This document shows positions 1 to 11,433 of a DNA stretch of 64,000 nucleotides, piece after piece; positions within the stretch are counted from its first letter, which is position 1; every line of letters begins with the position of its first letter. Under the pieces are notes generated by a model that was given only the letters and a program-made list of their open reading frames with translations, searched no databases and was not told the DNA's origin. Origin of the DNA: Clostridiales bacterium (GTDB lineage: Bacteria; Bacillota; Clostridia; Oscillospirales; Acutalibacteraceae); NCBI GenBank assembly GCA_012839345.1, contig DUNN01000003.1:186001-250000 (forward strand). The letters are read 5' to 3'. The position numbers and the translations under genes were made by a program.

Positions 1-1
1 C

Positions 2-403
2 GGCTACGCCTCGTTTGACTACGAACTGAGCGGATACCAGAAGAGCCGTTTGGTGAAGCTGGACATTATGCTCAACGGCGATGTGGTGGACGCGCTCTCG
101 TTTATTATTCACGAGGACAAGGCCTATTCACGCGCGCGCAAGATGGCGGAGAAGCTGGCAGAAAAGATTCCGCGCCAGCTGTTCGAGGTGCCGATTCAGG
201 CGTGCATTGGCGGACGCATTATTGCCCGCGAAACGGTGAAAGCGCTGCGCAAGGACGTTTTGGCCAAGTGTTACGGCGGCGACATTACGCGAAAGAAGAA
301 GCTGCTCGAAAAGCAGAAGGAAGGCAAGAAGCGCATGCGCCAGCTTGGCACTGTAGAAGTGCCGCAGGAGGCGTTTATGAGCGTGCTGAAGCTGGACGAG
401 TAA
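2..403 (+). CDS. lepA: Elongation factor 4 (LepA), C-terminal fragment
   Basis: This is the last 133 codons of a gene that begins before the window. The reading frame is open from base 2 and matches the C-terminal region of LepA/EF4, the ribosome-associated GTPase that back-translocates or remodels stalled ribosomes. Recognisable segments are the GYASFDYEL stretch at the start, then [17 protein letters not shown], and the family-typical lysine-rich end with [20 protein letters not shown] around residues 90-110. Only the C-terminal domain is visible, so GTPase motifs cannot be checked. Upstream of hemW, an arrangement common in Firmicutes. Confidence 0.95.
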   Translation, partial: GYASFDYELSGYQKSRLVKLDIMLNGDVVDALSFIIHEDKAYSRARKMAEKLAEKIPRQLFEVPIQACIGGRIIARETVKALRKDVLAKCYGGDITRKKKLLEKQKEGKKRMRQLGTVEVPQEAFMSVLKLDE

Positions 404-458
404 CTTTCGGAAAAGTCACTCGTCCATGAACAGAGAACAATGAACCGTGAACAAGTTG

Positions 459-484
459 CAGCCGCGCGCTTACGCACGCGGCTG
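459..484 (+). terminator. Stem-loop after lepA
   Basis: CAGCCGCG (459-466) pairs with CGCGGCTG (477-484) over a 10-nt loop, 56 bases after the lepA stop. There is no clear T-run after it, so it is either a weak terminator or a processing hairpin between lepA and hemW. Confidence 0.4.
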
Positions 485-572
485 TGAAATTTAGTCCCTG
501 AGGTTTTTCTATGAGTCGAATGTGTACAACAAACGGTTTGCTTTTTCACTGTTCACGGATTCGGGGGGTTCT

Positions 573-1688
573 ATGGAAAAAGAAAAAAAGATAGGCCTTT
601 ACATTCATGTTCCGTTCTGCGACGGAAAATGCCCGTACTGCGATTTTTACTCCATGCGTGGAACCGAAGAACGTATGGAACAATATACAAATAGTATAAT
701 TTCCTCCATATTATCCTATGGAAAGCAGCTGAATCGTAGGGCGGACACCCTTTATTTCGGTGGCGGTACGCCCAGCCTGTTGGGTGCGGCGCGAATCCGT
801 TCCATTGTGCGGACCGCACAGGAGTGCTTTGGGCTGGAAGATGCCGAAATTACGCTGGAGGCCAATCCAGCGGCGGATTTGAGCGAATTTTTCAGGGCGG
901 TTCACGATGCCGGAGTGAACCGCCTTTCCATTGGTATGCAGTCTGCGGTGGAGGAGGAATTGCACCTGCTGGGGCGCAGGCACACTGCGCGGCAGGCGGA
1001 ACAGGCGGTGCGGGACGCGCAGAAAGCGGGCTTCACCAATATTTCGCTTGATTTGATGATTGCCACGCCGAACCAGACGATGGAAAGCCTGAAGCGTTCC
1101 ATTCAATTTTGTGCGGAGACCGGGGTTCAGCATATTTCCGCATATTTGCTGAAAATTGAACCGCATACCGCCTACGCAAAACAGCGGGAACAACTCGCCT
1201 TGCCCGACGACGATACCGCCGGGGAACTGTACCTTTGCGCATGCGAAGAATTGGAACGGCTTGGATTTTTACAGTATGAAATTTCTAATTTTGCGGTGCC
1301 GGGGTTTGAAAGCAGACACAACCTAAAATATTGGCACTGCGAAGAATACCTTGGAATCGGTCCGGCCGCGCATTCGTTCCTGAATGGGAACCGGTTTTAT
1401 TACGAACGCAGCCTGCTCGGCTTTCTAAACGGAGGAAAACCGAAAACGGACGGGGAAGGCGGCGGTTTTGAAGAATACGCCATGCTGGCTCTGCGTCTTT
1501 CGGAAGGGCTGACCGAGCGCGGCTGCCGGGAACGGTTTGGTTCCGGAATTCCCGTATCCATGCGGAAAACCGCGAAAAAATATGAGCGCGCCGGACTGAC
1601 CGCCACAACCCCGGACGGGTTCCGACTGACCAGGAACGGCTTTTTGGTGTCCAACACCCTGATTGCGGAGCTGCTGTTTGGGAACTGA
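573..1688 (+). CDS. hemW: Radical SAM family heme chaperone HemW
   Basis: 371-aa radical SAM protein of the HemN/HemW family. The [4Fe-4S]-binding C-x3-C-x2-C motif is at Cys16, Cys20 and Cys23 (HVPFCDGKCPYCDF), followed by the SAM-binding FGGGTPS segment near residue 60 and a C-terminal HemN-type domain. HemW proteins of this length, with this cysteine spacing, are heme chaperones rather than true coproporphyrinogen dehydrogenases; that assignment rests on family knowledge. I chose the ATG at 573, preceded by a GGGGGG stretch, over an in-frame start at 522 whose 17 extra residues do not look conserved. It lies between lepA and hrcA, the classic Bacillus/Clostridium order lepA-hemW-hrcA. Confidence 0.92.
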   Translation: MEKEKKIGLYIHVPFCDGKCPYCDFYSMRGTEERMEQYTNSIISSILSYGKQLNRRADTLYFGGGTPSLLGAARIRSIVRTAQECFGLEDAEITLEANPAADLSEFFRAVHDAGVNRLSIGMQSAVEEELHLLGRRHTARQAEQAVRDAQKAGFTNISLDLMIATPNQTMESLKRSIQFCAETGVQHISAYLLKIEPHTAYAKQREQLALPDDDTAGELYLCACEELERLGFLQYEISNFAVPGFESRHNLKYWHCEEYLGIGPAAHSFLNGNRFYYERSLLGFLNGGKPKTDGEGGGFEEYAMLALRLSEGLTERGCRERFGSGIPVSMRKTAKKYERAGLTATTPDGFRLTRNGFLVSNTLIAELLFGN

Positions 1689-1932
1689 CTCTTGACGCAA
1701 AACTTCTATACTTTTTATTCTTTCGCCCTTTATAAAGTAGATGATGGTTACGGATTTTTAAAATTATAGAAACAAAATTTGGCGAACAGCGGACGGTTCT
1801 AAAGCGCAAAAACGAACGTGCCGCGCTTCGCATAATCGCTTTTCAATCACATACCATAAAACACGGAGCGCTAAATATGACATATATGGCGCGCTTTTAT
1901 TGCGATTTCACAATTAGTTTACAAATATTATA

Positions 1933-1961
1933 TTGACATTAGCGCTTGGGAATGGTAAATT
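1933..1961 (+). promoter_or_regulatory. Sigma-A-type promoter of the hrcA-grpE-dnaK operon
   Basis: TTGACA at 1933-1938 and TAAATT at 1956-1961 are separated by 17 bases. The perfect -35, exact spacing and CIRCE operator just downstream (1973-1999) make this the likely heat-shock operon promoter, with transcription starting inside or just before the operator. Confidence 0.8.
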
Positions 1962-1972
1962 AGTATCAAGAG

Positions 1973-1999
1973 TTAGCACTCACATATAAAGAGTGCTAA
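1973..1999 (+). promoter_or_regulatory. CIRCE operator (HrcA binding site)
   Basis: TTAGCACTC at 1973-1981, nine spacer bases and GAGTGCTAA at 1991-1999 form a perfect match to the CIRCE inverted repeat bound by HrcA. It sits between the promoter and hrcA, so the operon should be autoregulated and derepressed by heat or unfolded protein through GroEL titration (family knowledge). Confidence 0.98.
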
Positions 2000-2020
2000 A
2001 GCTGAAACGAGGTGAGAAGA

Positions 2021-3052
2021 TTGCAGCTAAGCACAAGAAAGCAGAAAATATTGGCGGCTGTGATTGACCTCTATGTTTCTACAGGGGAACCGGTGGGTTC
2101 CAAGGCAATCTGCGATATTCTTGATTTTTCCGTTTCTTCCGCGACGGTGCGAAATGAACTGAGCGAACTTTCCGAAATGGGGCTGCTCGACCAGCCACAC
2201 ACTTCGGCGGGACGCGTGCCGTCCCACAAAGGCTATCGCCTTTATATCGACACGCTGATGAAACGCCGGCCGCTTTCCAGCGAGGAACAGAGGTATATCG
2301 ACAGTCTGCTGCTTCCGAGCGCCTATGACCCGCAAAAGCTGCTGGATGGGGTCGCGCGGGCGCTTGCCGGGATGACCCGGTTTGCTGCGGTTTCCATTAC
2401 GCCAAGCAGCGGTGAGGCCGAAATTCGCGCCATTCAGTTTGTGCAGACCAGCCGGCGCACCGCGATGGTGATTTTAATGACCTCCGCGGGAACCATGAAA
2501 AGCCGTGTGTTTCACTGTGACTTTGATTTAACCCCGGATATTCTCCGTGTGTTTTACCGCGTGCTGAACGAAAGGCTGGTGGGACTTCCTGTTTCCACGA
2601 TTACCCCGGCGTACATTCAGTCTTTGGCCGTGTCCCTTGGGGACATGTCCATGCTGATGAGTTCCCCGCTGATGGCGCTGCTGGATGTGGCGCAGGATGC
2701 CATGCAGGCCGAGGTGCTGACGGACGGTGAAATGAATCTTCTGTTTTACCGTGAGTTCAGTCAGGATGAGCTTCGCCGCATTATGGATTTTCTTTCCCGC
2801 CCGCAGGAGCTTTCGCGGATGCTGATGAAACCGGCAAACAACGTCCGGGTGCTGATTGGGGAAGAAACCGACCAACCAGAGCTGAGCGGTTCCAGCGTGG
2901 TGGTTTCCCGTTATGCCGTAGGCGGAAAAGACGCCGGTGCGCTGGCCATCATTGGGCCGACGCGTATGAATTACAGCAGAATCATTTCCAATATAGAATA
3001 CCTTTCCAACTCCGTGGGAAGAATGCTGACGGAGCTTATGGATTCGGAATAA
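2021..3052 (+). CDS. hrcA: Heat-inducible transcription repressor HrcA
   Basis: 343-aa HrcA, the repressor that binds CIRCE. The N-terminal winged-helix domain covers about residues 1-75, with the diagnostic YVSTGEPVGSK and SSATVRNELSELSEMGLL segments followed by HTSAGRVPSHKGYR. The rest is the GAF-like dimerisation domain, ending near residue 330 with the typical GPTRMNY and ISNIEYLS segments. I prefer the TTG start at 2021 because the GAGGTGAG ribosome binding site at 2009-2016 would overlap the alternative GTG at 2012. First gene of the hrcA-grpE-dnaK-dnaJ operon. Confidence 0.95.
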   Translation: MQLSTRKQKILAAVIDLYVSTGEPVGSKAICDILDFSVSSATVRNELSELSEMGLLDQPHTSAGRVPSHKGYRLYIDTLMKRRPLSSEEQRYIDSLLLPSAYDPQKLLDGVARALAGMTRFAAVSITPSSGEAEIRAIQFVQTSRRTAMVILMTSAGTMKSRVFHCDFDLTPDILRVFYRVLNERLVGLPVSTITPAYIQSLAVSLGDMSMLMSSPLMALLDVAQDAMQAEVLTDGEMNLLFYREFSQDELRRIMDFLSRPQELSRMLMKPANNVRVLIGEETDQPELSGSSVVVSRYAVGGKDAGALAIIGPTRMNYSRIISNIEYLSNSVGRMLTELMDSE

Positions 3053-3067
3053 AGGAGGCTGTTTATC

Positions 3068-3682
3068 TTGAGCGATCAGGAAAACAAGCAGAGAAACGAA
3101 CAGACCAACGAGCCGACTAACGAGCAGGAAAACGAAACAACCAACGAACAGAAGAACGAAACACAGCAGCCGGAAACGGATGAAGCGGCTCAGAACCAGG
3201 ACGCCGCCCCGCAGGAAGCGCCGGAACCGGATGACGCACAGACGCTTCTGGCAAAGGCCCAGGAGGAATTAAAGCAGCAGAAAGACCGCTTTTTGCGCAC
3301 GGCTGCGGAATATGACAATTACCGCAAGCGTACCGAGCGTGAGAAATCCATGCTGTACCTGGATGCGACCGCCGCAACGGTAGCGGAGTTCCTTCCGGTG
3401 GCGGATAACCTGGAGCGCGCGCTTGCTCAGCCTGACTGTTCCGTCGAAGACTTGCGAAAGGGCGTGGAAATGGTTCTTACCCAGATGCAAAATGCACTGA
3501 AAAAACTCGGTGTGACGGAAATGGGGGCGGAAGGCGAACCCTTTAATCCCGACCTGCACAATGCGGTTTCCCACATAGAGGATGAGAACGTTGGGGAAAA
3601 CACCATTACGCAGGTGTTCCAAAAAGGATATAAAATTGAGGACAGGGTCATTCGGCACGCAATGGTGCAGGTGGCAAACTAA
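3068..3682 (+). CDS. grpE: Nucleotide exchange factor GrpE
   Basis: 204-aa GrpE, the co-chaperone that releases ADP from DnaK. The C-terminal half has the family hallmarks: FLRTAAEYDNYRKRTEREK in the coiled-coil region (about residues 75-95), FLPVADNLERAL, and the beta-domain end with FNPDLHNAVSHIED and VFQKGYKIEDRVIRHAMVQVA. The first 60 residues are acidic and low-complexity, with repeated NEQ/NE units. TTG start preceded by AAAGGAGG, 15 bases after hrcA, consistent with translation in the same operon. Confidence 0.95.
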   Translation: MSDQENKQRNEQTNEPTNEQENETTNEQKNETQQPETDEAAQNQDAAPQEAPEPDDAQTLLAKAQEELKQQKDRFLRTAAEYDNYRKRTEREKSMLYLDATAATVAEFLPVADNLERALAQPDCSVEDLRKGVEMVLTQMQNALKKLGVTEMGAEGEPFNPDLHNAVSHIEDENVGENTITQVFQKGYKIEDRVIRHAMVQVAN

Positions 3683-3729
3683 CCTCAAAAACTGAATCTT
3701 AAAATTCGTAGCGATTGTAATGTAAATGA

Positions 3730-5595
<1,866 letters not shown>

Positions 5596-5619
5596 TCCTT
5601 ATCGGTGAATAAGGGCATG

Positions 5620-5684
5620 GGGACGGAATCCGGATACGGCGATTGCTTTATTTGCCCATCGCTGTTATAATGGATTCCGTTCCC
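5620..5684 (+). promoter_or_regulatory. Long-range stem-loop between dnaK and dnaJ
   Basis: GGGACGGAATCC (5620-5631) can pair with GGATTCCGTTCCC (5672-5684) across a 40-base loop, leaving one bulge or wobble. There is no T-run, so a simple terminator is unlikely; an mRNA processing or stability element that lowers dnaJ relative to dnaK is possible. Role is inference. Confidence 0.45.
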
Positions 5685-5739
5685 GGCCCGTTCTTCATTA
5701 TGGGTATGGATCGTTCATTGTTATTAGGAGTGATTTGGT

Positions 5740-6876
5740 TTGGCTGATAAAAGGGATTATTACGAGGTCATGGGTGTGCCGAGAAACGCCACCGACGATG
5801 AAATAAAAAAGGCGTACCGGAAGCTGGCCAAAAAGTATCACCCCGACCTGAACCCGGGGGATAAGGAAGCCGAAGCGAAGTTTAAAGAAATCAACGAGGC
5901 CTATGAGGTGCTTTCCGATAAGGACAAGAAAGCGCGTTATGACCAGTTCGGTCATGCCGGTGTTGACCCGAACTTCGGCGGCGGGGCCGGGGGTAGTCCA
6001 TTTACAGGCGATATTGACCTCGGTGATATTTTCAATAGCTTTTTCGGCGGCTTTGGCGGCGGCCGGACAGTCAATCCGAACGCTCCGCGCCGCGGCGGTG
6101 ACACCGAAACGACAGTTAACATCAGTTTTGAGGAAGCGGCAAAAGGCTGCAGCAAGACGATTTCCTTTGACCGGATTGACGATTGTTCGGATTGCGGCGG
6201 CAGCGGCGCGCAGCGCGGAACCTCCGCCAAAACGTGCCCGCAGTGCGGCGGCACCGGCCAGGTGCGCATCAGTCAGCGGACACCGTTCGGCGTGGTGCAG
6301 ACCGCGCGGACCTGTAACCGCTGCGGCGGCTCCGGCCGTGTCATCGACACCCCCTGCCATACATGCGGGGGATCCGGCAAGGTGCGCAAGAAAAAGACGA
6401 TTGAAATCAACATACCGGCAGGCATTGACAACGACCAGGTTCTGAACGTTGGCGGACAGGGCAATGCCGGTACCAACGGTGGCCCCAGCGGCGATTTGCA
6501 CGTTTATATCAACGTTCGGCCGCACCCGATTTTTGAACGCCGCGGCGTTGACGTGTGGTGCGAAATGCCGATTACGTTCAGCCAGGCGGCGCTTGGCGCA
6601 GAGGTTGTGGTGCCTACGATTGACGGCAAGGTCAGCTATGCAATCCACGAGGGTACGCAGCCGGGCGATGTGTTCAAGCTGAAGGGCAAAGGAATCCCGC
6701 GCCTGAGCGGGCGCGGCCGCGGTGACCAATATGTGCGCATTACCATTGAAGTGCCGAAGAATTTGACCGACCGCCAGAAGGAAATTCTGAAGGAGTTCGA
6801 CAGCGCAACCGGGGAGAAAAACTACCAGAAGCGCAAGGGCTTTTTTGACAAGCTGAAAAACATGTTTGGTGAGTAA
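5740..6876 (+). CDS. dnaJ: Molecular chaperone DnaJ (Hsp40)
   Basis: 378-aa type I DnaJ. The J domain covers about residues 1-75 with the HPD tripeptide at 34-36 that triggers DnaK ATPase. A Gly/Phe-rich linker (GGFGGG region) follows, then four CxxCxGxG zinc repeats ([32 protein letters not shown]) between about 145 and 215, then the C-terminal substrate-binding domain. The TTG start at 5740 follows AGGAGTG and gives the conserved [13 protein letters not shown] beginning. Separated from dnaK by 144 bases with a long-range hairpin, so it may be expressed at a different level. Confidence 0.97.
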   Translation: MADKRDYYEVMGVPRNATDDEIKKAYRKLAKKYHPDLNPGDKEAEAKFKEINEAYEVLSDKDKKARYDQFGHAGVDPNFGGGAGGSPFTGDIDLGDIFNSFFGGFGGGRTVNPNAPRRGGDTETTVNISFEEAAKGCSKTISFDRIDDCSDCGGSGAQRGTSAKTCPQCGGTGQVRISQRTPFGVVQTARTCNRCGGSGRVIDTPCHTCGGSGKVRKKKTIEINIPAGIDNDQVLNVGGQGNAGTNGGPSGDLHVYINVRPHPIFERRGVDVWCEMPITFSQAALGAEVVVPTIDGKVSYAIHEGTQPGDVFKLKGKGIPRLSGRGRGDQYVRITIEVPKNLTDRQKEILKEFDSATGEKNYQKRKGFFDKLKNMFGE

Positions 6877-6947
6877 ACCGTATCGGTTTCGAAAAATAGA
6901 ATAAGGGCTGCTGCAAACGGGATTCGTCAGCACAGCCCAAACGGAAC

Positions 6948-6994
6948 GAGATCCCTGCTAAGTGGAAACATCCATTTTGCAGGGGTCTCTTTTT
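6948..6994 (+). terminator. Rho-independent terminator of the dnaK operon
   Basis: GAGATCCCTGC (6948-6958) pairs with GCAGGGGTCTC (6979-6989) with one G-T wobble and is followed by a T-rich run. It isolates the heat-shock operon from the lysis cassette. Confidence 0.85.
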
Positions 6995-7037
6995 CTTTGT
7001 TAGCCTGCAAAGGGAAAAAAATCACCTTCTTTTTCTC

Positions 7038-7061
7038 TATGTTGAAAGCATATTCAATATA
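7038..7061 (+). promoter_or_regulatory. Inverted repeat directly before the lysis cassette RBS
   Basis: TATGTTGAA (7038-7046) and TTCAATATA (7053-7061) form an 8-of-9 inverted repeat with a 6-base spacer, ending at the AGGAGG ribosome binding site of the endolysin gene. It could be a repressor operator or a hairpin limiting translation; no -10/-35 pair was clearly seen nearby. Confidence 0.35.
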
Positions 7062-7072
7062 GGAGGAACAAG

Positions 7073-7720
7073 ATGGGCATTCACAAAGGAATGGATATTT
7101 CCCGTTATCAGGGGACGGTTGATTTTGAGAAGGTGAAAAAATCCGGCATTGAATTCGTGATGATCCGCGCCGGATACGGATGGGAAAACCGGAACGTGCA
7201 GACCGACCCGAATTTCCGCCGCAATTACACCGGCGCGGTAAAAGCCGGCCTTCCATGCGGAGCGTATCATTATAGTTACGCGAAAACTCCGCACGACGCG
7301 GAACTGGAAGCGGATTTTTTCCTGAGCATCGTCAAAGGGTGCAAGTTTGCCTACCCGGTGGCGTTTGACCTGGAGGACACGTCACAGGCAAACTTGGGCC
7401 GAAAAACCCTGACGGAAATTGCGGCTGCCTTTTGCGGTAAGGTCGAGCGCGCCGGTTATTATGTGTGCCTGTACACGAACCCGGACTGGCTGAAAAATCG
7501 ACTGGATCGAAAGCAGCTGAACCGGTTCGACCTTTGGTTGGCGCACTATGCGCAGAAACCCGGCGTGGACGGAATTGGCATGTGGCAGTATTCCAGCACG
7601 GGCAGGGTGAACGGCGTCAGCGGAAGAGTAGACCTGGACATTGCCTACCGGGATTATCCGGCCATCATGGCCTCTAAGGGGCTGAACGGATTTCCCCGGA
7701 AAGGCAGTTCCAAAACGTGA
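7073..7720 (+). CDS. GH25 lysozyme (N-acetylmuramidase), phage-type endolysin
   Basis: 215-aa glycoside hydrolase family 25 protein that would cleave the MurNAc-GlcNAc bond of peptidoglycan. The family start KGMDISRYQG places the conserved Asp at residue 8, and the acidic pair of the active site is visible as FDLED (Asp99, Glu101). The domain fills the whole protein. There is no signal peptide and no cell-wall-binding repeat, so it needs a holin or similar route to reach the wall, as expected for an endolysin. It is followed by two small membrane-protein genes of holin type, making a three-gene lysis cassette on its own between dnaJ and secA. Confidence 0.85.
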   Translation: MGIHKGMDISRYQGTVDFEKVKKSGIEFVMIRAGYGWENRNVQTDPNFRRNYTGAVKAGLPCGAYHYSYAKTPHDAELEADFFLSIVKGCKFAYPVAFDLEDTSQANLGRKTLTEIAAAFCGKVERAGYYVCLYTNPDWLKNRLDRKQLNRFDLWLAHYAQKPGVDGIGMWQYSSTGRVNGVSGRVDLDIAYRDYPAIMASKGLNGFPRKGSSKT

Positions 7721-7754
7721 ACCGGAAACTTTGGAGCCCGGGAAAGGAGGTTCT

Positions 7755-8063
7755 ATGAACGAAGTGGAGAATGAGCGCCAAAAGCGCCTGGACGAACGGT
7801 TTCAGCGTGACCGAAGGGACATTGAAAAGCTGGAGCTGCGGCAGGAGGAAGAAGAGGAGCGCGGCCGCAGGCTGGCAGAGCTCAATATTAAAATGGGCGA
7901 AATCCTGAAAAACCATGAGGAAAAACTCACCAGCCACGACCGCCGCATCGGCGCGCTGGAAAGTGTGGCCGGTTCCCGGTGGAACCAGCTGGTGAATTAC
8001 CTGTTGGCGGGGGTGACCGGTGCAGTGACCGCTACCGCGATGAAGCTGATTTTGGGGACCTGA
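7755..8063 (+). CDS. XhlA-like (haemolysin XhlA family) phage lysis protein
   Basis: 102-aa protein with a very charged coiled-coil-forming N-terminal 75 residues (rich in Glu, Arg, Lys) and one C-terminal membrane segment (about 80-99, LVNYLLAGVTGAVTATAMK). This architecture is that of XhlA of the PBSX lysis module, a membrane-associated partner of holin and endolysin. The ATG at 7755 follows GGAAAGGAGG. Family assignment rests on architecture and context rather than on a strong motif. Confidence 0.65.
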   Translation: MNEVENERQKRLDERFQRDRRDIEKLELRQEEEEERGRRLAELNIKMGEILKNHEEKLTSHDRRIGALESVAGSRWNQLVNYLLAGVTGAVTATAMKLILGT

Positions 8064-8130
8064 ACCTCGATGGTTGGGCTGAGGCAAACTGGGTAACACC
8101 AATGCATGAAGCGAAAGGACGGTTGATTTT

Positions 8131-8418
8131 ATGGATTACTTCGGGCTGATTTTTCTGGCGATTATTCTGGAAGGAATCATTACCTATGTAAAGGAATTCT
8201 TTGTGAAGGGCCATATTAAGTGGGAAATGGTGATTTCCATTGTCATCGGCGTGCTGACCACCTGTGCTTATGGGGTGGATGTGATGGCTATGGCCGGTCT
8301 AAAAACTAACATCCCATTCCTGGGGTGCATCCTTACGGGAATTCTGGTCAGCCGGGGCAGCAACTATGTGTTTGATCTGATTAAAGCAGTCGGTGCAGCC
8401 AAAGAGAAAGCGGCATAA
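8131..8418 (+). CDS. Small holin-like membrane protein
   Basis: 95-aa hydrophobic protein with three likely membrane segments (about residues 3-20, 31-50 and 60-82) and a short charged C-terminus ending AAKEKAA. Its size, topology and position directly after an endolysin and an XhlA-like gene indicate a phage holin, which forms the pore that lets the endolysin through. ATG start after AAAGGACGG. I do not recognise the exact holin family. It ends at a strong terminator shared with secA. Confidence 0.65.
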   Translation: MDYFGLIFLAIILEGIITYVKEFFVKGHIKWEMVISIVIGVLTTCAYGVDVMAMAGLKTNIPFLGCILTGILVSRGSNYVFDLIKAVGAAKEKAA

Positions 8419-8455
8419 AAACAAGCCGTCGGAACATTTCCGACGGCTTGTTTTT
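8419..8455. terminator. Bidirectional terminator between lysis cassette and secA
   Basis: A perfect stem AACAAGCCGTCGGA (8420-8433) / TCCGACGGCTTGTT (8439-8452), with A-run on the left and T-run on the right, terminates the plus-strand holin gene and the minus-strand secA. Confidence 0.92.
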
Positions 8456-8484
8456 ATGTGAGAGGTGCTGGAGGAATGAAAGAC

Positions 8485-11229
8485 TTAGTCATCCCTGCCG
8501 CAGCACTTCTTGTATTTTTTACCGCTTCCGCAGGGGCACGGGTCGTTGCGGCCCGGCTTCTTGCCCTTGTGGACTGTCCGAGGAGTGTCGGTTCCGTCCG
8601 CACTGGTGGCGGTCGGGGTGGCAACCTGCTCACGCTTTGGCTCTTCCTGTGTGCGGATTTGTACGGTGAGCATCATACGCGCGGTGTTTTCGCGGATGGT
8701 GGCAATCATCTGGTCAAACATGTCGAAGCCTTCCAGACGGTATTCCACAACCGGGTCATGCTGACCGTAGGCGCGCAGGTTGATGCCGCGTTTGAGCTCT
8801 TCCATAGCGTCGATGTGATCCATCCATTCAGTGTCCACGTTTTTCAGCAGAACCACGCGCTCCAGTTCGCGCATGATTTCTTCGCCGAACATCTTCTCCC
8901 GCGCTTCATAGAGTGCGGTCGCCTTTTCGACCAGCTCATTCTTTACAAATTCCGGTTCCAGTCGTTCCAGCTCGTCGGCAGAATAAACCAAATCATCCTG
9001 TGTAATCAGCCATCCCATGTAGTGGTCGCGCAGGCCGTTCATGTTCCAGTCGTCATGCAGGGTGTTTTCCGGCAGATACTGCTTAACCTGGGCGTCTACC
9101 GCCTGTTCAATCATTTTCAGGATCTGCTCTTTGATATTTTCTCCGTTCAGAACCTGGTCGCGCTGGCTGTAAATGATTTCACGCTGGCGGTTCATGACGT
9201 CGTCGTACTGCAGAACGTTTTTACGGATGCCGAAGTTGCGGCCTTCAATCTTGCGCTGGGCGCTTTCAATGGTGTTGGTCAGCATCTTGTTTTCAATCGG
9301 CGTGTTCTCATCCACGTTGAGGCGTTCCATCAGCGCATTGATGCGGTCGCCGCCGAACAGGCGCATTAGGTCGTCTTCCAAGGAGATGTAGAAGCGGCTC
9401 ATGCCTGGGTCGCCCTGACGGCCGGCACGGCCGCGCAGCTGATTGTCGATTCGGCGGGATTCATGGCGTTCGGTGCCAATGATGTAAAGTCCGCCCGCCG
9501 CTTTGACTTCTTCCGCTTCCTCTTTAATCTGTTCCCGATATTTTTGGTCCAGTTCCGCAAAAACCTTGCGGGCGTTTAGAATTTCCTCATCCGTTGTTTC
9601 AGAATAGGCGGTTGCCTCGCTGATCAGTTCTTCAGAGAACTGCATGCGGCGCATTTCCGTTTTCGCCATGTATTCGCTGTTGCCGCCCAGCATGATGTCG
9701 GTACCACGGCCGGCCATGTTCGTCGCAATGGTGACCGCACCTTTACGGCCCGCCTGTGCGATGATTTCCGCTTCCTTTTCGTGATACTTGGCGTTCAGAA
9801 CCTCGTGCTTGATGCCGCGGCGGCGCAGCAGGGCGCTGAGTTCCTCGGATTTTTCAATGGAAATGGTGCCCACTAGAACCGGCTGGCCCTTTTCGTGGTG
9901 TTCCAGAATATCGTCGATTACAGCATTGAATTTTGCTTTTTCGGTTTTATAGACCACATCCGGCAAATCCTTGCGGATCATCGGCTTGTTGGTCGGAATC
10001 TCGATGATGTCGAGCTTATAGATTTCATTGAATTCGGCCTCTTCCGTTTTTGCGGTACCGGTCATACCGGAAAGCTTGGAGTAGAGGCGGAAGTAGTTCT
10101 GGAAGGTAATGGTGGCGAGCGTTTTGCTTTCGTGCGCGACCTTTACGCCTTCCTTGGCTTCGATAGCCTGATGCAGGCCTTCGTTGTAACGGCGGCCGTA
10201 CATCAGACGGCCGGTAAACTCATCCACAATGATGACTTCGCCGTCCTTGACCACATAGTCAATATCGTTGCGCATGACACCGTTTGCCTTGATGGCCTGA
10301 TTGATGTGGTGCTGGATGGTCAGGTTATCCGCGTCCATCAGGTTTTCCAGGTGGAAGTATTCCTCCGCCTTTTTTACGCCTGACGGGGTCAGTGTGGCTG
10401 TTTTCGCCTTTTCATCTACGATATAGTCGGCGTCCTTGTACAGTTCGTCGTTGTCTTCCTTTTCGTTCAGTTCAGCAACGCGGACCATGCGGAGCGACTT
10501 TGCAAAATGGTCGGCAATGGTGTAAAGCTCGGTGGATTTGTCACCCTGCCCGGAAATAATGAGCGGGGTTCGAGCTTCATCGATGAGGATGGAGTCCACT
10601 TCGTCCACGATGGCATAATTGTGGCCACGCTGCACCTTGTCCTCTTTATAGATCACCATGTTGTCGCGCAGGTAGTCAAAGCCGAACTCGTTGTTGGTGC
10701 CGTAGGTAATATCGGCCGCATAGGCCTTTTTGCGATCCTCATTTTCCAGGTCATGTACAATCAGACCGACGTTCAGACCCAGAAAACGGAAGATTTTACC
10801 CATCCATTCGGAGTCGCGGCGGGCAAGGTAATCATTGACGGTAACCACATGCACGCCGTTGCCGGAAAGCGCGTTCAAATAAGCAGGCAGCGTAGCAACC
10901 AGCGTTTTACCTTCACCGGTTTTCATTTCGGCGATGCGCCCCTGATGGAGCACGATGCCGCCGATGACCTGAACCGGGAAATGACGCATGCCCAGCACAC
11001 GGGCGGATGCCTCGCGGCAGACTGCGAACGCTTCGGGAAGGATGTCGTCCAATGTTGCCCCGTCGGCAAGGCGTTCCTTCAGCGCGGGGGTCTGAGCTTT
11101 CAGCTCTTCGTCGCTCATGCTTTTATACTGATCTTCCAGTGCAAGCACCGCGTCGCAGATGGGCTGAATGCGTTTCAGCTCCCGTTTACTGTAGTTGCCG
11201 AAAAACGCGGAGAGTATATTTTTAGCCAT
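8485..11229 (-). CDS. secA: Preprotein translocase ATPase SecA
   Basis: 914-aa SecA, the motor that drives proteins through SecYEG. Visible motifs include Walker A in [15 protein letters not shown], the DEAD-like [16 protein letters not shown], the regulatory [20 protein letters not shown] segment, and the C-terminal zinc-binding SEC-C motif [17 protein letters not shown] chose the ATG at 11229 because the upstream GTG at 11238 lies inside the GAGGTGAC ribosome binding site. Single gene read on the minus strand, ending at a bidirectional terminator. Nothing marks it as an accessory SecA2. Confidence 0.97.
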   Translation of the reverse strand: MAKNILSAFFGNYSKRELKRIQPICDAVLALEDQYKSMSDEELKAQTPALKERLADGATLDDILPEAFAVCREASARVLGMRHFPVQVIGGIVLHQGRIAEMKTGEGKTLVATLPAYLNALSGNGVHVVTVNDYLARRDSEWMGKIFRFLGLNVGLIVHDLENEDRKKAYAADITYGTNNEFGFDYLRDNMVIYKEDKVQRGHNYAIVDEVDSILIDEARTPLIISGQGDKSTELYTIADHFAKSLRMVRVAELNEKEDNDELYKDADYIVDEKAKTATLTPSGVKKAEEYFHLENLMDADNLTIQHHINQAIKANGVMRNDIDYVVKDGEVIIVDEFTGRLMYGRRYNEGLHQAIEAKEGVKVAHESKTLATITFQNYFRLYSKLSGMTGTAKTEEAEFNEIYKLDIIEIPTNKPMIRKDLPDVVYKTEKAKFNAVIDDILEHHEKGQPVLVGTISIEKSEELSALLRRRGIKHEVLNAKYHEKEAEIIAQAGRKGAVTIATNMAGRGTDIMLGGNSEYMAKTEMRRMQFSEELISEATAYSETTDEEILNARKVFAELDQKYREQIKEEAEEVKAAGGLYIIGTERHESRRIDNQLRGRAGRQGDPGMSRFYISLEDDLMRLFGGDRINALMERLNVDENTPIENKMLTNTIESAQRKIEGRNFGIRKNVLQYDDVMNRQREIIYSQRDQVLNGENIKEQILKMIEQAVDAQVKQYLPENTLHDDWNMNGLRDHYMGWLITQDDLVYSADELERLEPEFVKNELVEKATALYEAREKMFGEEIMRELERVVLLKNVDTEWMDHIDAMEELKRGINLRAYGQHDPVVEYRLEGFDMFDQMIATIRENTARMMLTVQIRTQEEPKREQVATPTATSADGTDTPRTVHKGKKPGRNDPCPCGSGKKYKKCCGRDD

Positions 11230-11433
11230 GAAAGTCACCTCAGAATTTCAATCTTATTCATTTTCAAGTTTTCGGCAGCGACAGAGGAATCCGGCGGTTG
11301 CCGAACGTTTTCATACGGAATCCGGTATGAAAAGGTTTATTTCTTTTAGGAATTTAGTATTACAATCAATACAAATTATATCATAGCAAGACTTAAAAAA
11401 AAAGAAATATTTCATGAACAATGCGCTTTTCTA

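Larger units (their letters stand above)
1689..2020. other. hemW-hrcA intergenic region
   Basis: About 330 bases without a gene. The last 90 carry the hrcA promoter and CIRCE operator listed separately. The first 240 are AT-rich with an imperfect AGCGC...GCGCGCT hairpin near 1871-1902 that could end hemW transcription; nothing else was recognised. Confidence 0.5.

Noticed and set aside
5698-6933. 411-codon minus-strand frame opposite dnaJ
   Set aside because: Antisense shadow of dnaJ codon bias; it has no motif.
8458-9369. 303-codon plus-strand frame inside secA
   Set aside because: Antisense shadow of secA; secA motifs are unambiguous.
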